Positions 39,740 to 60,956 of a DNA stretch of 64,000 nucleotides are shown one piece after another; within the stretch, counting starts at the first letter, position 1, and each line of letters begins with the position of its first letter. This DNA comes from Paragyromitra xinjiangensis. Its lineage: Eukaryota; Ascomycota; Pezizomycetes; Pezizales; Discinaceae. The stretch is taken from NCBI GenBank assembly GCA_038503065.1, contig JBCAMK010000004.1:695001-759000 (forward strand), written 5' to 3'. The translations under genes and the position numbers were made by a program. The notes beneath the pieces are model-generated. The model saw nothing but the letters and a program-made list of their open reading frames with translations. It searched no databases and had not been told where the DNA came from.

Positions 39740-41895
39740 CTGATGATCGGATTTATGCAGCTAGATGGATTAGATATCGCTTACAGTCTATCAGTAGCAC
39801 AGTGACCCACCCATCCGACATTGGACCCGCGCTAGTAATCGTTTTTAGCGTCAAGAGGACTCATTGACCCGTGATCCTGCAGGTCCAACGGTCGGACTTC
39901 ACAGAACCTCTCATGAACCTGCACCCTTCTCCTTCTCCTCCATCCTAGAAGGGTCGTACCCCCGAAAAGCAGGTTTGCCGGGAGATTCCTACTTTGGCCC
40001 CTGAAAAAACGGGCTGCAAGACGCCTTGGCTACTCGACGAGAAGCTCATCCAGATCCATTTACTACGATGGATTGTAAACAGAAGCCCGAAGGATACCCC
40101 ACCGCAAGCGTGCCGCCTGCAAGCCATGTTGATCTGATCCGAAAGTAACGGAGCTGCACTGATGTCTCCCTTGTCAATTCTGCATGCAGGGATAATCTTT
40201 TGACTGCAATCTTACGATCTGATTACGATAATCAATCAATACGAGGCATTATCTTGATCTCGAGTCTTTGATCCTAGCATATGCAAATGAGGACCCTTTT
40301 TTGCTCGACCCTGGATTGCATCAACTTTTTTTTTCTTGAAACCCCTCATCTTTGGTGGTTCGACCGCCAAGGGATGGGCCTTCTCATTCCTGCTGCTAGG
40401 TACTGTTGGATGATCTAGAATTGGATAATTATTGTCAACAATTGCCTAACTATCCCAGCGACTCGGAATATGCCACCGATCAGATGGGAGCAAGGAAGGT
40501 TTTCTCCTTACCCTCTGTTGGGAAGTTGCCACAATTCGAAAGATTTACGTCAGAAAACGGACTCTAAGAGGACCGGGCTAAAGAAGGGAAATCACAGATT
40601 GTTGCTCTAGGATGCGGAACACCACAACAAAGCGCTCACCCAACAAGGGGCCTAAGCTAGAAGGCAAGTACTGCTAAAAAAGAAAAGAATATCTAACCCA
40701 ATTTTTTTATGAGAGTGGGCAGGACGACCGTCAACCGCACAAGGGTTCCCTGAAGTTGAAAAATGTCTACCATACCGATTAACGAATAGGACCAGGACCT
40801 ATTTCAAATCAAAACATCAAAACTCAGTATCAGGTTACTGGTAGCACTTCTGTGGCTGTATCTTAACTCTACAATGAGCTGAGCACAACACCTGATCATG
40901 GCCTGACTTCCCGCTAGTAAGAATATCCATAAAACTTTGTGGCTGGGTTCACATACAACACAAAACTTTACCGAACATAGAGAATGTGGATCTAGTCTAT
41001 TCTAAAAACGTCAGCGTTTTACAAGTAGCAACGAACGTGGGTATCCCAAACGGCGAGTGCCTCGCAGCGGTATACGCCCTAGGCCATTGCCCATGGGGTG
41101 ATGGATCCAGGACTGATCCAACTGTACCGTCCCTAGGTGATTTGATTGCACATACATGTACTTAAGCATCTGGATGCCCGCCACTGCTAAACTTGTTACT
41201 TTCTCCTCCATGCCCTGTCATAAACGGTAACTTACAAGCACATACGCCTTCCTATCACGCCCACGTCCCCAGCAGGCTGTTCCTTCGCTCTAGTAAAACA
41301 AATAAGTGTTCAGTTCCAGAAGTGTAAATCTTTCCTACACTTGAGACCAGAGGAACCGCTGGTTCGACAAGCATCCCAGCCACCAGCTGAGACTTTTGTT
41401 AGGTACATTCCATTCCATTGGTAAGAACATACTACTTCTATAGCCAGGGGGTGCTGAAGTTCCATGAATAGCAGCATAATTACCTGTATCTGAACCATTC
41501 GCTTACAATAATTATTTCCTTAGTGTATTACGTCGTTTTTCTCACCTCAAGAGCCGCCTTCAGCGCAGATAGCCAATCTGCACCAAAAGTTGCACGCATT
41601 TTCCCCGCCCCTGCTACCCCAAAACATCTCCCCCGGCAAGCTGCATATACAGGTCAGTGGAAATATTGATCTGCACTTCCGATCACGTCCGTTGCTTTTT
41701 TGTATCCAAGCATCATCACACATCATCACCCGCATCATTGGCAGATTATAAACACCTGCACTCTGATTGGTTGGGACATTACCTTTGCTAGTGCGTATTG
41801 TGACAAGTGGGAGGAGGCACTAACGAGTATAGAAAGCCATCCCCTTTGCTTAGTTTTCCCGCATAACCAGCAGTCAACAGGCGGCAGCGGACTAA

Positions 41896-43755
<1,860 letters not shown>

Positions 43756-44951
43756 ACGCTTTTGTGACTTTATGAGAACCTGGAGTTGATTGACGAGGAG
43801 TATTTTCCTTATTTGTTTCTGATTTTTTATTTTAGCCTTTTGCCATTTTTTGATCCATTTTTTTCGGTGGCTTCATACCTCTCCTAGATGCTGCTGTCTG
43901 GGTTAGCCGGCGCGTGATATAATTGGAACCAAGAATATCAACGGTCAAAACCGGGAAACCTTGATTCACATACGTGCATAAACTTTCCGGTGCTTGGTAC
44001 CATTGTACACCTTCAAATTTACTATGCTGGTTGCTTTTGGGGACCTCCTATCCCCACACATCATTCTCTTCTCCCTTTCCAACAACTCCCATCAAAAAGT
44101 CACCCATCCCAATTGTTCTGAATCCCACAGTTTTATCATCCATCAACCCAACATATCCACTTACAGCTGCTCCGAACATGCTCATATCGCTCCGGGGCAA
44201 CCTTAACCATGCTTCGTCATGCTCGAGATGTAGAATGTCGATGTGAATAGCGGATCCTGTGAGACCAAGAAATTGTGTCAGGGAGGACGTGAGGGCCGTG
44301 CGCCAAGTGAGGATATCAGGTGGATAAGAGAGGTTAACAGCTGAGGCAGGAAAAGGAGGGTCGTAGATCCTGATAGTGAATGATGGGTCAGCACACCATC
44401 CGTTTGTTTCCAGGTAGCAGGGTTAGGTGCCTACATCTTGAGGTGGGCATAACTCCAGTCCGGGCTTTTGACGGTTATTTTCTCGATTGCAGGACCTTTA
44501 TCCTTTTTTCGCCGCTTAGATTGCGGCCCTTGCGTGGTGGGCTCCATGATGTTGCTGCTCAGTGAGTCCTAGCCTCAATCCTGAGATGAGGTTGGCCTAA
44601 TTTGAGGCTCTGGAAGATGATAGCTTGCCGCTCTTTAGAGGGGTTTAAATGGGGAATCTGGGTGGAGAGGTGTAGGGCATTGTAGGGGCACAAGAATATC
44701 GCGGCCCGATAACAAATGCAGAAGATTGACTATTTTTGTGTCGTGTTGTGTCGTGTCGCGCTGGTAGCGGCGTTGCAGTCTGCAGGGAACGCGGCGGAGG
44801 GAAAGAATTGCGAGGCGCAAAAAAAAAGTTCCCCACCTTCATCCCACCACAACAATCTTAGGCCTGCGACCCCTCCTCCCCCGTCCCTTTTCCATCTCTC
44901 ACAGTCCGGTCCCATCACCATAACGAGTCGACAATCCTACAAGCAGAAACT
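43756..44951. other. Intergenic, sidA to PRMT1
   Basis: 3' region of sidA and promoter of the methyltransferase. No gene recognised; T-rich just after the sidA stop. Confidence 0.5.
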
Positions 44952-46532
<1,581 letters not shown>

Positions 46533-47101
46533 GTTTGACTTCCCCATTTCTCTTCTCGGGGCTCGTTCCGAGTCTTCTATATTCTTTGAACTCAATGATG
46601 GGCAAAATAATGGAGACACGATACTGATACGGAAAGGCACTAATACAGGTGCTAATCTTGAGGGTCAATCTGCTATTTGTTATTCATTTTTACGTCAATT
46701 TTCTTTCCTCTTTTTTTCTGCCTCGTAGTAAAATGATGGGCTGGGGCCATGGTATAATACTTTCCGTTAAACGGGATAAAATTACGCATCACATGATTGA
46801 AACTAAAAACGAGTCAGTACTTAAAGTTGTATTTGTATGATAGATAGGCGAAATCAAACCACCCTTTCACCCAGTACGTTAGGTATCAGAAAGTGAAGAA
46901 AAGGTGTGCGATTTTCAGACCAATGATTTATTGGTCCTAGAGCACTCTCTACAATTCAGTAAGCTTGTCCAACGAATTGGGTCATTGAGCGAATCAAAAT
47001 AGTAACAGTATGATGATCTTCTGATGATCTTCTCCATCTTTGTAGAGAAATTAGAACTATAAGTTACACTCTGCTAAGCGTGGGATATGAGGAGAAGACC
47101 T
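46533..47101. other. Convergent intergenic region
   Basis: 3' region shared by PRMT1 and the minus-strand membrane protein. The first about 120 bp may be a last PRMT1 intron. No other gene seen. Confidence 0.45.
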
Positions 47102-48120
47102 CTAGAGCATCGGAACTCTGCTTATTTCCCTATGCCCATTTTCAAGGGGTAAACAAGTTTGTTGGTTGGGTGGTACGATCAATTCGCAATTACCAGCAAG
47201 CCTACTGGCCCGGATAAACCACCCTATTAATAAATTGCGGCAGATACGTATATTGTAGGTACATGTTGATAAAACCGCAAACGATTCCCATGGCCCGAAA
47301 ACACTATCCCGACCAACATCCCTTCTCTCTATCCTGAATTTCGAACACACATGCAGCGCAACGCTCCATTGTCGAACTCCCAAGTTCTCATAAATCATAC
47401 CACCATCATAAACTAAACCCTTTTCTTCCCCTTCGCCGTAGTAGGTGCCATTTTCGACTGTATCCGGCAGAACATATCCATCATCATATACCCAACTAGA
47501 CCATACCAGCCAATTAGTAACCACCTCTAAAGCCCGTGAACAAGAACACATACAAATGCCCACAAACGGAGCATAGAAACTCAACAGCACATATTTCTGC
47601 TGCTCCTTCATATCCGCATCCGTATAAATCGCAACACAACTGACCGCTGTGGTAAGAGCTCCGATAGCCGAGTACACCAGGAGATGCGCTGGGAATCTTG
47701 GGTTGTCTAACACCACGTCAGGTTTATAATAGCTCAGTAGGGAGGGGATGAGGCGGACCTGCAGGTAGGGCAAACAGGAACCATAGAGTCATGGGGAGCT
47801 GGTACAGCGCTTCGAGAGTGACGAGTGCGGCAAACCATGGCTCGAATTTTATCATGAGTTGGTCGTTGAAGGTGTTGAGGTACCAGGTGTGGTTGTCTTT
47901 GAGAAACTTTGGGAGAATCGATTTGGGCCAGAGGGGGATGAGGTCCATGACTGTGTGGAAGGTTAGTGTTTAGAAAGAAGGGTATCCGTGGGTGGTTGTC
48001 CCAGTGGATATCCTAGGTGGAATGTTTGGGCTAGGGAGACAAACAGATCATTGAGGTTGTGAACATGACGAAGAAGCCGAAGTAGGCCAGGTCGGTTTTA
48101 CGGGATGTTAAGGGTGCCAT
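47102..48120 (-). CDS. EXPERA/TMEM97-like membrane protein
   Basis: Exons 48120-48045, 47950-47759 and 47706-47102 join in frame through introns of 94 and 52 bp. The second intron has a weak GTCCGC donor but a good CTGAC branch and TAG acceptor, and its removal keeps the frame open and joins WFLFALPA to DNPRFPAHLLVYSA. Motifs fitting the EXPERA fold (TMEM97/sigma-2 receptor, EBP relatives) are FFVMFTTSMIFMDLIPLWP, FNDQLM, WFAALVTLEALYQLPMTLWF and AHLLVYSAIGALTT, in about four hydrophobic segments. Family members sit in the ER and are tied to sterol handling. The model reaches 290 aa, longer than the usual about 170-200. The last about 130 residues look non-conserved, so a further intron or an earlier end is likely. 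Confidence 0.7.
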
Positions 48121-50300
<2,180 letters not shown>

Positions 50301-51298
50301 AGAATTTGCGTGGAAAGTATGAGATAGATACCTAGGCTGGTCCTGACACTAGAGAATAGCTATAGTTGTAGGTTAGGGTTGGCAGGTTTATTATAGAGCT
50401 GGGAATTATTGTGCTTGTTATGCACGCACCACTTCAACAGCCCGCTCGAGATTTCCATGTTTTATGTTCCCAGGCTGGTATCCCACAAATGGGATGAAGT
50501 CTATCGAATACACCCTCTAACGGGCATCTAGGGATGTAATCAGATCCAACGTATTTCTCTCCGTAGAACCTATAGAGTCGCTTGGTGCGAGCACATGAAA
50601 CATCAAATTAGAGTGATACGTAGTATATGTGTCTATAGGGCGTGAAGTCTCCTGCTAAAGAAAAACAATACACACGGCATAGATACTCTCTTTGTACCCA
50701 CATGCTTCAACAAGGTCTGCTGGGATATAGCCCTATTAGTTCTCTCTTCGTGGTGTCCTAAGTTGCCTACCCTTTTTCTGTAGTGAAGGTTGAGCAAGCA
50801 AGTAAGTAGTCTCGGCGCTTGTTTACGTTGTGGGTTACTTAACAAATTAATTAATCGTGTTGGGGGTAGAATACGAGTGAGAGTTTATGATTAGATATAC
50901 GCTGACGAGTGGAATAATTCTGTATTCTCACGTTCTTTCTGTATGTACCTGAAACATTGCAATTTTTTCTTATAACTGAAAGCACTTGTTTCAGGAAATT
51001 CATTGACAATTACCTGAAGTTTGATGACTTGTTAACATAAGTAGCTCGATGATGATGATGATGATGATGAATTCATTAAGTACATCCAACCACCTGAGTT
51101 ATGGTACTAACACACTTGACGACTGTTCTGCTAGGAAGACATACACCTAAGCAAATCTTTGAACAGTGCAGCCATCGCCATACATAAGTAGCTTACAGAT
51201 ATCACAGGCTCTCAAATTTGATTGAACATATTTATGCTCCTATCTCACACAGCCTCATTAGACACGAACCTTCAAAACAGGTGAATATAGAGAACAAC
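50301..51298. other. Convergent intergenic region
   Basis: This lies between the 3' ends of GAL7 and the galactanase gene. It holds a GAT trinucleotide microsatellite at 51048-51070. No gene seen. Confidence 0.5.
51048..51070 (+). repeat. (GAT)n microsatellite, about 7.7 copies
   Basis: Perfect tandem GAT repeat in non-coding sequence between converging genes. Confidence 0.9.
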
Positions 51299-52839
<1,541 letters not shown>

Positions 52840-55800
52840 ATTTTGAGATTTTGCGAAGGTCACTGCTCCTACTGATTGGAACCATCTCCCAGCGGAACCG
52901 ACACTTTATAGATGTTTCAGACACCTATTAAATCGGCCTTATGAGTAGGTTTCTAACACTCGCAGTACCCCGCATCTTGACCCGTTCTTATAAGTTCTAA
53001 AGGAAATTCGCTTCTATGTAGACCGAGTTGCAGAAAAACGGGGCATACTTCCGCAGACTTCCTACTACATGTACACAGACCTAGTCTATAGGCACGATAG
53101 TAGTTCCCTTTATTTTGGATAGCATGTTGATCTTATGAAATTTCGATTTATATTTCACGAGTCTAGAGCCTCATATAATTAAAATTAAATAGCCTTGCAG
53201 GACATCCAAACAGCATGACGGGACTGGGTGCCTTTTGCTACCACCAAAATTGATAGTATTGCTGGGGAAGCACCAACACACCCTTTAACGTGTGACCTTA
53301 TACATGCCTATTCCCTTAGCCACCCTCTCCTAGACGGCTGTTCTCTGTTAATCTTAATTCTCCGGTTGATATCCATAAGTCCAACTTCGTCGCTCTTGGT
53401 TAGTAGAATTGAGCAAAAGAGGCATCGGGTCAGGCAAAATGTATCTACCCTAACCCCCGTCTCATATTAACACTGGATCCTGTTTTCCCTTGATGCTAGC
53501 TAGAATCCCTCGCTACTTTATTATTCGGCTATCGGAAGTGTCTCGTTTCTATCCGCTCAATAGACGGAAGCACACGACCCAGACACCTGTCGTGCCACAC
53601 AACTGCTCACTCGACACCACCCAACTAATGATTCTGACTACGGCGATTCTCAACACTTATCATAGTTTTTTCCCTCACCAACTAGTGCTGACAGAATCAA
53701 AGTCTCGTGACAGCCACTGCACACAGTTTCATGCAGCCAAAATTTCTTGTCATTGCTATGCATAATTTTTCAATCACAAATAGTAAAAACCAAATCTCAG
53801 TATTAGTCTAGGATAGCTGACTAGTAAAAATTATAAGAACCATTAGTTCCACACCTTCTCATCCACCTGCAGCTGACTCTCTACTTAAAGCTGGAACTCA
53901 CCATAAGTTTTGTGGGAAAGCCTTGGACTCGCCTACCTTTTATAGTTCACATGCATATAACATCATCTTTGATGATAAGTAAAAACAGCTTTCGCTTCCG
54001 ACGGAATCCCCAAAGATATACTAGTGAGTCTCATGCAGAGGAACACGGTCTGTCCCTCGGCCAAAAGGAGAATTTCCAAAGATCGTAGCACTACATGTGC
54101 GTATTACTGAACACAAAAGCCAATGCCAAGGATTCAAGACATGATTATATTGATAGTTTTAGGCCAAACTGCAAGCATCGATCATGCAACTCTTCCAAAA
54201 CTAAACTCCATTTGATTTCCTAGAATTTCTTGAGCCTTTAATTTAAATATTCTTCCCGAGATATAAATTATTGTGGAACTCTCGATTTGGAAATAGCGCA
54301 AGGCATATAAGCGGGGCTAGATGAAAGACCAATGACAATTCTTGGCGGTTCTTGGCGTGAAGTAACTACATGTAGGTGTTTCGTTCACGTTAAACTTCTA
54401 AACTAATTGGCCTTTTCGAACGCACGTACAAGCTCTGACATAATTCTCTAAAAACTCCACTAGATTCCATGGATAATGAGTAAACCACCCTCACAAAGGA
54501 AAACATTCGAATAGAAACGATTACAAATCACTGGCAACGTCCAACTGTTGAAGAAACAAGGTTTGGCCTTCGGTCATAAAAACTTATGCCAATCACACAC
54601 TACCTTCAACCATGTGCTCATCCAATATGGCTTGAAACCACCACCTGTCCCAAGCACTTGACGATGCCAAGAGAGGGGGATATTTGATATTTGAGGGTCC
54701 ACCACTTGCACCAAAATGGATGCATGCGCATGCATGTGCAACCTCCTACTCCGAGAAGCAGTGCCGGTCTCCACAAACACTGGAAACGAAAATTGATGTC
54801 GTGATAAAGCCTAATTCTCTGGGTGAGAAGACGGTTCTAACAGAGAAAGAAACCAAGTAGCTAAACCTGAAGTGCTGACCGCCCTGCGTAAAATCCCTTC
54901 TACCCAACTATGGAACCCAAAAGTCACCAACTTCTCCATCTCTAGTTAATTCTACCTTATCTAATTCCTTGTATCACAGGCTCTTAGAAAATTAGCATTG
55001 AACTCATAAGAACACCAATAGCGCCTAAGTATAATCATCACAGACGGTGTGTATCAACAGTGCTAACTAATTCTGAAGAGATCCCCAAGAAATTTATCTA
55101 TCGGAGAAAGCACCGGATCTGGAGGATCTGGAGCCAAGCCGAGAACCTCGGGAGTACATTTTAATGCTGGGAAGGAAGGGTTTTTGGAAAGAAGTTCCCT
55201 ATAGATCTATGAAATACTATCGGGTTGGGCTTACAACTACATCAATAACCGAATGTAACCAACCTTACAAGCAAATTTTGCATTATAAAAGCAAGCAGGC
55301 ACAGGTTCCCCGCACTCTCGGCTCGGACTTTTTAAATCTTTTAGGGCAATACATAGAGTAACAATTGTTTGTGTGACCCCCTTCATTTTTGCCTAATCCC
55401 TACCACCGCCTAGTACCCCCAGCACTTGATCGATTGGTTGTTGACGCAAAGTGGGCCATGCGAGCAACGATCAAATTAAATGTACGAAATTCCCCGAGAG
55501 AGCCCAAGGTGCATTACTTGGAAACACCGACCTTGTATACAAGGGTCATCACCAAGCCTTAACTCAGCATCTATTATCATTTAAGGATACTGTACAAGAG
55601 CACAGACTGTTAGGGACATATCGGTTGCTTGCCGGGTATTTGTGGATTGCGGGGAAATATTCTTTATAATATAGCTAGATACGTCATCTTCCGGAAACTG
55701 CTTCCCTTGGACTCAAGCAAGAGGTAATGCTCAGCATCCGCACAATTGCTATTACACCCCGGCATCCTGTAGGTGTTTTGCTTTGCCTTACATCCCTAGT

Positions 55801-58800
55801 TCTACAGCTACATACTAAGGTTCTGGATATAGAGATGTGACGACGAGGCTATCCGGACACATCCTATGATCACCGTGCAAGCACTGTGGAATTTGCACCA
55901 CCCTCATACCTTGGCCTTAGTACCTACGGGGTTTCATTTTACTATTTCCCACCCGTGATTTCACCCCAATAAATTGAATTATGAGTTTTTGCACCAGTAC
56001 AGGAGGAGAAAAACATAGAGGTAAAGGCAGCTACCAAGTCATCCGGCATTCAGCCAGACATCCCTATCAACACACCGCAAACCCTTAGCTGGCACGTGCA
56101 GCGCTGCAGCAGGGGCGGACTTTGCAGAGCAGTATTCTCTGTCTAGACTATGTAGCATGATTAAGATACCCATACATGTACTTTAGTCCACCAACCGTTT
56201 ATGGCACACGCCCGCGGATTCTACGCCTACAACTGAAAGCAACCTACCACAAATCAATCAAAACAAGTTCGGCACATGTAACTTCCATTATATCACAAGT
56301 TGATAAACGCTTTAGATTGTATGATGACGGAAACGATCGGATTCCCTAGCTCTTGACCTAATGATATATCGATCTGTTAATATTCCTCCCACTCCCACTC
56401 TCCTTCTCCTCATACCATAAATTATCAATCAGTAAACCCGGCTTCCTATTTCCTTGTCTGGAACCAAACCCAATTAGGCTTAGTGTGTTTCTTGTATTCA
56501 CATCACAGAGCCCCAGAGGCTGGTTCGAGACAACCTATCTCGATCTCCCACTTTCGCAAACTGTTTATCAATTCTCTGGCCTTAGCCATCCCCTAAAAGA
56601 CTGACCGTGCACGTGGGCGAAGGGAGAACAAGTGAAAAATTTGGCACGCCCATAACGTTAGAACACCGCCTAAGAAATATTTTAACGGAGTTTATTGGAT
56701 TGAGTGGAGTTTTCCTCATATGCATGGATTGCTTACCCAACGAGACACTCGGAGGCGCTAATTTTTACAACAGGAGATAGTGACTAGATATTTTCGTAAT
56801 AGCTGCATCATAGTGACACCTTAGATACTGTTAGTAGTATCAGTGACATGCCTTAACTACAGAAATTAGTATGCAATCATCATTTTTCGGCTCCCAGTTA
56901 CAATTATAACCCGAACTCTCCAGTCGACTTATCCTCGAGCATATTCAGTTGGACTCACTGACCTGAGCTGCTGTATTCGAAATACCACGGCTGAGCACTT
57001 CCCTAATCTATGCCAACCTTCAAAAATAGCCTCAGAACGACGCATCATCTGACATACCATTGGCAGCCAGCCTCATGTTGTGGATCCATGTAGAGAGTCA
57101 ACCTAATAAAACCTAAAATGTCAATTTTTCGGGGTGTGGAGAACTTCTTTCATACCTCTCCCCAGTAGATCTAGAGCCCCCACGTGCAGTTACCTTCCAG
57201 AGCTCTGCAGCAAATGCAGCAGCATCTGCCACTCCCTACATCGCACTCCATACCCTTTTTCAACCTTTCTTAGCACTACCACCACGCGGATACCCTTGTA
57301 AAACAAATGACAAGTGCGGCTAGCTAACGACGGAAAGCCCACGTATACCAAGCTTAGTTCAAAAACTCACGAAGATATGAACCCAAATGGTTTTATACCA
57401 AAAACTAGCCCCGTAGGTATTGAAATTATAGAAACCAGAAATCAGTCTAATCTAATTTCCATCTAGGTTAGCTGCTTTCTGGCGCAATCTCGAGACCGCA
57501 AATCAGAATCACCAACGGAGACGACCCACCAGGCCCTGAGAAACCATTTGAAACTTGACTCACAGGCATACCCATCTAGTGCATGATTAGTTTCTCTTTT
57601 TTTAAGCGGGATATGCGAGCCTACGGCTTGAGTGGTGAAGTGCTTGGTGGAACCAATACTTCCTGCTTATTTGTTGGTCCGCGAAATACCTGTCCAATTA
57701 ACTGCAACTTCTTTGATCATGCCCCAGAAACCCAACCCAACTTTATTAGATATTCTAATCAATCATAACAGTGGGGTACACCACTAGAAATGATTGGACG
57801 TCTCGGGATGAATTAGGGATACCACACTATTCTCTGCCTTCGAAGTCCCCTGCACCACCATCAGTCGTGATGGCTTTAGGCTTAAATCAGCAGCACCATC
57901 AATCCTACCGAACAGCAATATATAACTACTATTTTATGAGGCCTCCACCTAACTATTCTATAAAACAATACCGATAAGCCAAAACAATCTTTAGTTATTC
58001 ACCAACCCTCGCCCAGAGAAACCCCAAAGCCAGAACTCGATCATTTCCACTAACCACGTACATAGAAGACAGAGTCGTGGAAAGTACTATCATTATCCCC
58101 TAGTTCCAGCCCGGCGGTATCTCAGTCACATAGCTAAAAGCAAGTGCTACTAAGAACCCTCCAGCCAAATTAATGGAACTGAGGCCCAGGTATAGGCTAC
58201 TAGTCCAGAAAACGGATAGAAAAAGGGTCTTATAGCCATCAATCACTCCATTCTTTTCCGTTTCCTCCTACCAGATCCACCATATATCTCCCCATCCTCC
58301 CCGAAGAACGAACACGTTATCCCTCGGTGACCCTTCCACCCTTCTCAGCACCCCAACCTTTCCCTCTGCGCGACCACGTCTGAAGAACTTCATCTTGCCA
58401 CGCATACACAGGCTACCCCACCATACATCAACAGAAAATCAAACAGACTTCTGTACCAAGCTCCTCTCTCTATAACTCCACTTTAACGACAAATTCCCCC
58501 AGCTGTTCTTTACTTCACCTTTATCGAGGTTATCTCTAACTTACAAGTCGTACCATTAGCCAAGAACCTCCACCTCAAGACGAATAAAGTCCAAAATGCA
58601 GCCAAAGCACCATCAAGAGGGTCCGGAAAAGATAAATTCAGTTCACTCGCTCTTAGTGACGAACACCTTCGCGTATTCCGTCACTTTGGCTACCCCCTGC
58701 AGTGCATAGCTGCGGCTCATATATATAACTATATCCAGGGTACGGGACATCAAAACTAGATCGGAGCCCTAGTGTTCCCACCAATCAATCACCATCACAC

Positions 58801-60496
58801 CAAAAATTAGTTCCGAAAAAATGGGGAAGAAACAGCAAGAGTAAACACTCTAAAGTGCTCAGCCTTCCAAGACCTCGGGCCAAGCTTTAGCGGATAAAGG
58901 CCGCTGCTAAAATAACGTTTGCCCTGCACCTACCATAGCAAGAGCTACAAAACCCCCAACTACAAAACCCATCGCAAATGGGTGAGATATATGAAATATA
59001 CGCACTAAACCAACTTACTCCTATCGCTCCCTCCTCCAATTTTGCTGGAAATTTTTCTAGTATAATAGTAGATGACCATTCAGCGGAAGCCCCAGATTAG
59101 GCTTTGGTGACTGCCTCCCCATAACAAAAAGCTGGGAGACCGCCAGCGAAGAGGACAAACCGCCGTCAGAATACCATGGTACGGCATACTCAACATGGCG
59201 CAGTACAAACAAAACAGCAACAACTAGGACTACAACTCACACCTAGAGATATATTAAATACGCAGGTTTTCTGAAACCGAGCCCCGCATTTACTACAAAT
59301 AGACGAACGGAGTGGCTTCTATTCAGCAAGCAGGAAGAGATATGCGAACACATTGTGTTCCTCCAGAATCTCTACCCCTCAGCCAGCCCTAGCTTTCCTT
59401 GAACTTAAGATAGCGAATACCACACGTACCCATCCCTACGCCATTTCCACAACAGCCACCTCCAGGAGCGGTCATTGAGACCAACGACGTTCTCGTTGAA
59501 ACGGACCTGAGCACCCATGCCCCCCTAGCCAGACAGCCAACTAGGGAAAACATAAAGGGGCTTAAGTTTTATCACTTAGTTAGCCCCTTACCAGATCCAT
59601 TATTAGGGTCCAACATTTTATCTACCAAATAACACTATTACCTATCAACAAACATTTTCCTAAGGCTATACCACAACTGAGCCCAGCATACCACGACCCA
59701 CGATTGAGGTCCCCTCGGAGTACATTCCTTCAGCTCTCAGAACTTTCCATCTCGCTCGCGTCACTGTTAAGGATCCAGGAAGCACCGATATCATGTCACT
59801 AGGTTGCAATCAACCGAGTGACGAGGGGTGAGCCAAGACGAATCAAATCGCACCTTTTAGTTTTCCCCTTAGGCCAATAGTGCCAGATAGTTTGAGCCTC
59901 AATTTATCGGGATACTCCAATACTAAAAAGGCCAGCGTATATATTCGAGGCGTAAACTATGATACAAACACCCAAAAAATAGGAAATCTTATAAAACAAT
60001 ACAGATCTATGCAAAAGGCCGACATATCTAACAATCTACAAGATTTCCCACTCATTATATCTTAATTGATCATAATGTAATCCCCTCAAGCCCAACGTAC
60101 CCTGCTGTAACGCGTGGCACGGATGTTGAGCAATGCCCGGAACCACAAATTCTTCTAAAAACCACCGATTACAGCGTCGTGAATCCCATCATACAAGACC
60201 GGCGCCGAAATCAGCGAGGTGGTGATCTCTGCCTGCTACGGTTGATACCCCAAAACAACTATAAAAGTTGTAATCATTTCTTGAGTCCATGAAAACATAT
60301 AGAATGAAGGAAATCCCTTAGCATCTACACAACTTCATGAAAAGTCATAACAGGTGTATATACAATAAAATGGTAGCTAAATCGCTTAGGCCTCGAAGAA
60401 TACATCCAGCCCAATCCCAGAGAATGACATTGCGCCAAACGAATAGCTCTAAACAAAGAAAGTGTCTAGGAATGATTACACCTAAGCCTTTGATAT
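52840..60496. other. 7.6 kb gene-poor region
   Basis: No frame over about 90 codons and no recognisable domain, even allowing for short introns. From about 56 kb to 60.3 kb the plus strand is rich in A and C and poor in G; for example 58261-58380 has many times more C than G. It may be decayed repeat sequence, a non-coding transcript, or simple gene-poor spacer. I recognised no transposon ends. Confidence 0.5.
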
Positions 60497-60580
60497 GGCA
60501 CCGTAGCGTAATGGCTAACGCATTGCTTTCCGGTTCTAACTGCCTGGCAAAGACTGTGGGTTCGAGTCCCATCGGTGTCG
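60497..60580 (+). tRNA. tRNA-Arg (anticodon CCG) with 11 nt intron
   Basis: All arms fold. The acceptor stem is 60497-60503 with 60573-60579 (one G-U pair), discriminator G60580. The D stem GCGT/ACGC is at 60506-60521. The anticodon stem is TTGCT/GGCAA, with the seven-base loop TTCCGGT interrupted by an 11 nt intron (TTCTAACTGCC) after position 37, which is the standard nuclear tRNA intron place. The T arm GTGGG-TTCGAGT-CCCAT is canonical. The anticodon CCG reads CGG arginine codons. Confidence 0.93.
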
Positions 60581-60590
60581 TTAGAAAATA

Positions 60591-60596
60591 TTTTTT
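60591..60596 (+). terminator. RNA polymerase III terminator
   Basis: A run of six T starts 11 nt after the tRNA 3' end, a typical Pol III stop. Confidence 0.8.
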
Positions 60597-60956
60597 CCTT
60601 AATGCCATCTACCCACAAAGACATAGTGACGCTCTAAACTACTCGTTTTTTACCCCAAGCCTCCATAGAAGTAAGATCACAGCAGGACCTTATCAGCCTT
60701 CAATTTCCCTCTATTACTAGAAATTTATACCCTAGATAATCCCTCAGATTACTATGCGAAGTAGCTTTTGAGAACAAGACGATATTTGCAATTCAATGGC
60801 CCAGATAAACCAAGGCGCCGATCATTGCCAGGTCCTGGTAGTATCGTAGCACAAAATACACGTTCAGGGGGTCGCTAGCTTGGAGGCTCTTATAATTTGA
60901 CACGACTGCACTAACTTACCTCTCAACGCAACACCACCAACACACAAAGAAAAACG
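60597..60956. other. Short intergenic region before ERG28
   Basis: Promoter region of ERG28; no gene or motif recognised. Confidence 0.5.

Noticed and set aside
47724..47773. Apparent frameshift or pseudogene in the EXPERA-like gene
   Set aside because: A 52 bp intron (47707-47758) with branch site and acceptor fixes the frame and improves the match to the family.
51048..51070. GAT repeats as a possible CRISPR or regulatory array
   Set aside because: This is a simple trinucleotide microsatellite without spacers; CRISPR is not expected in a fungus.
53228..55669. Short frames of 65-91 codons in the gene-poor region
   Set aside because: No motifs, no splice-linked extension and no coding-like composition.
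60337..60720. Protein-coding frames overlapping the tRNA
   Set aside because: They have no domain and cross a well-folded tRNA gene with a Pol III terminator.
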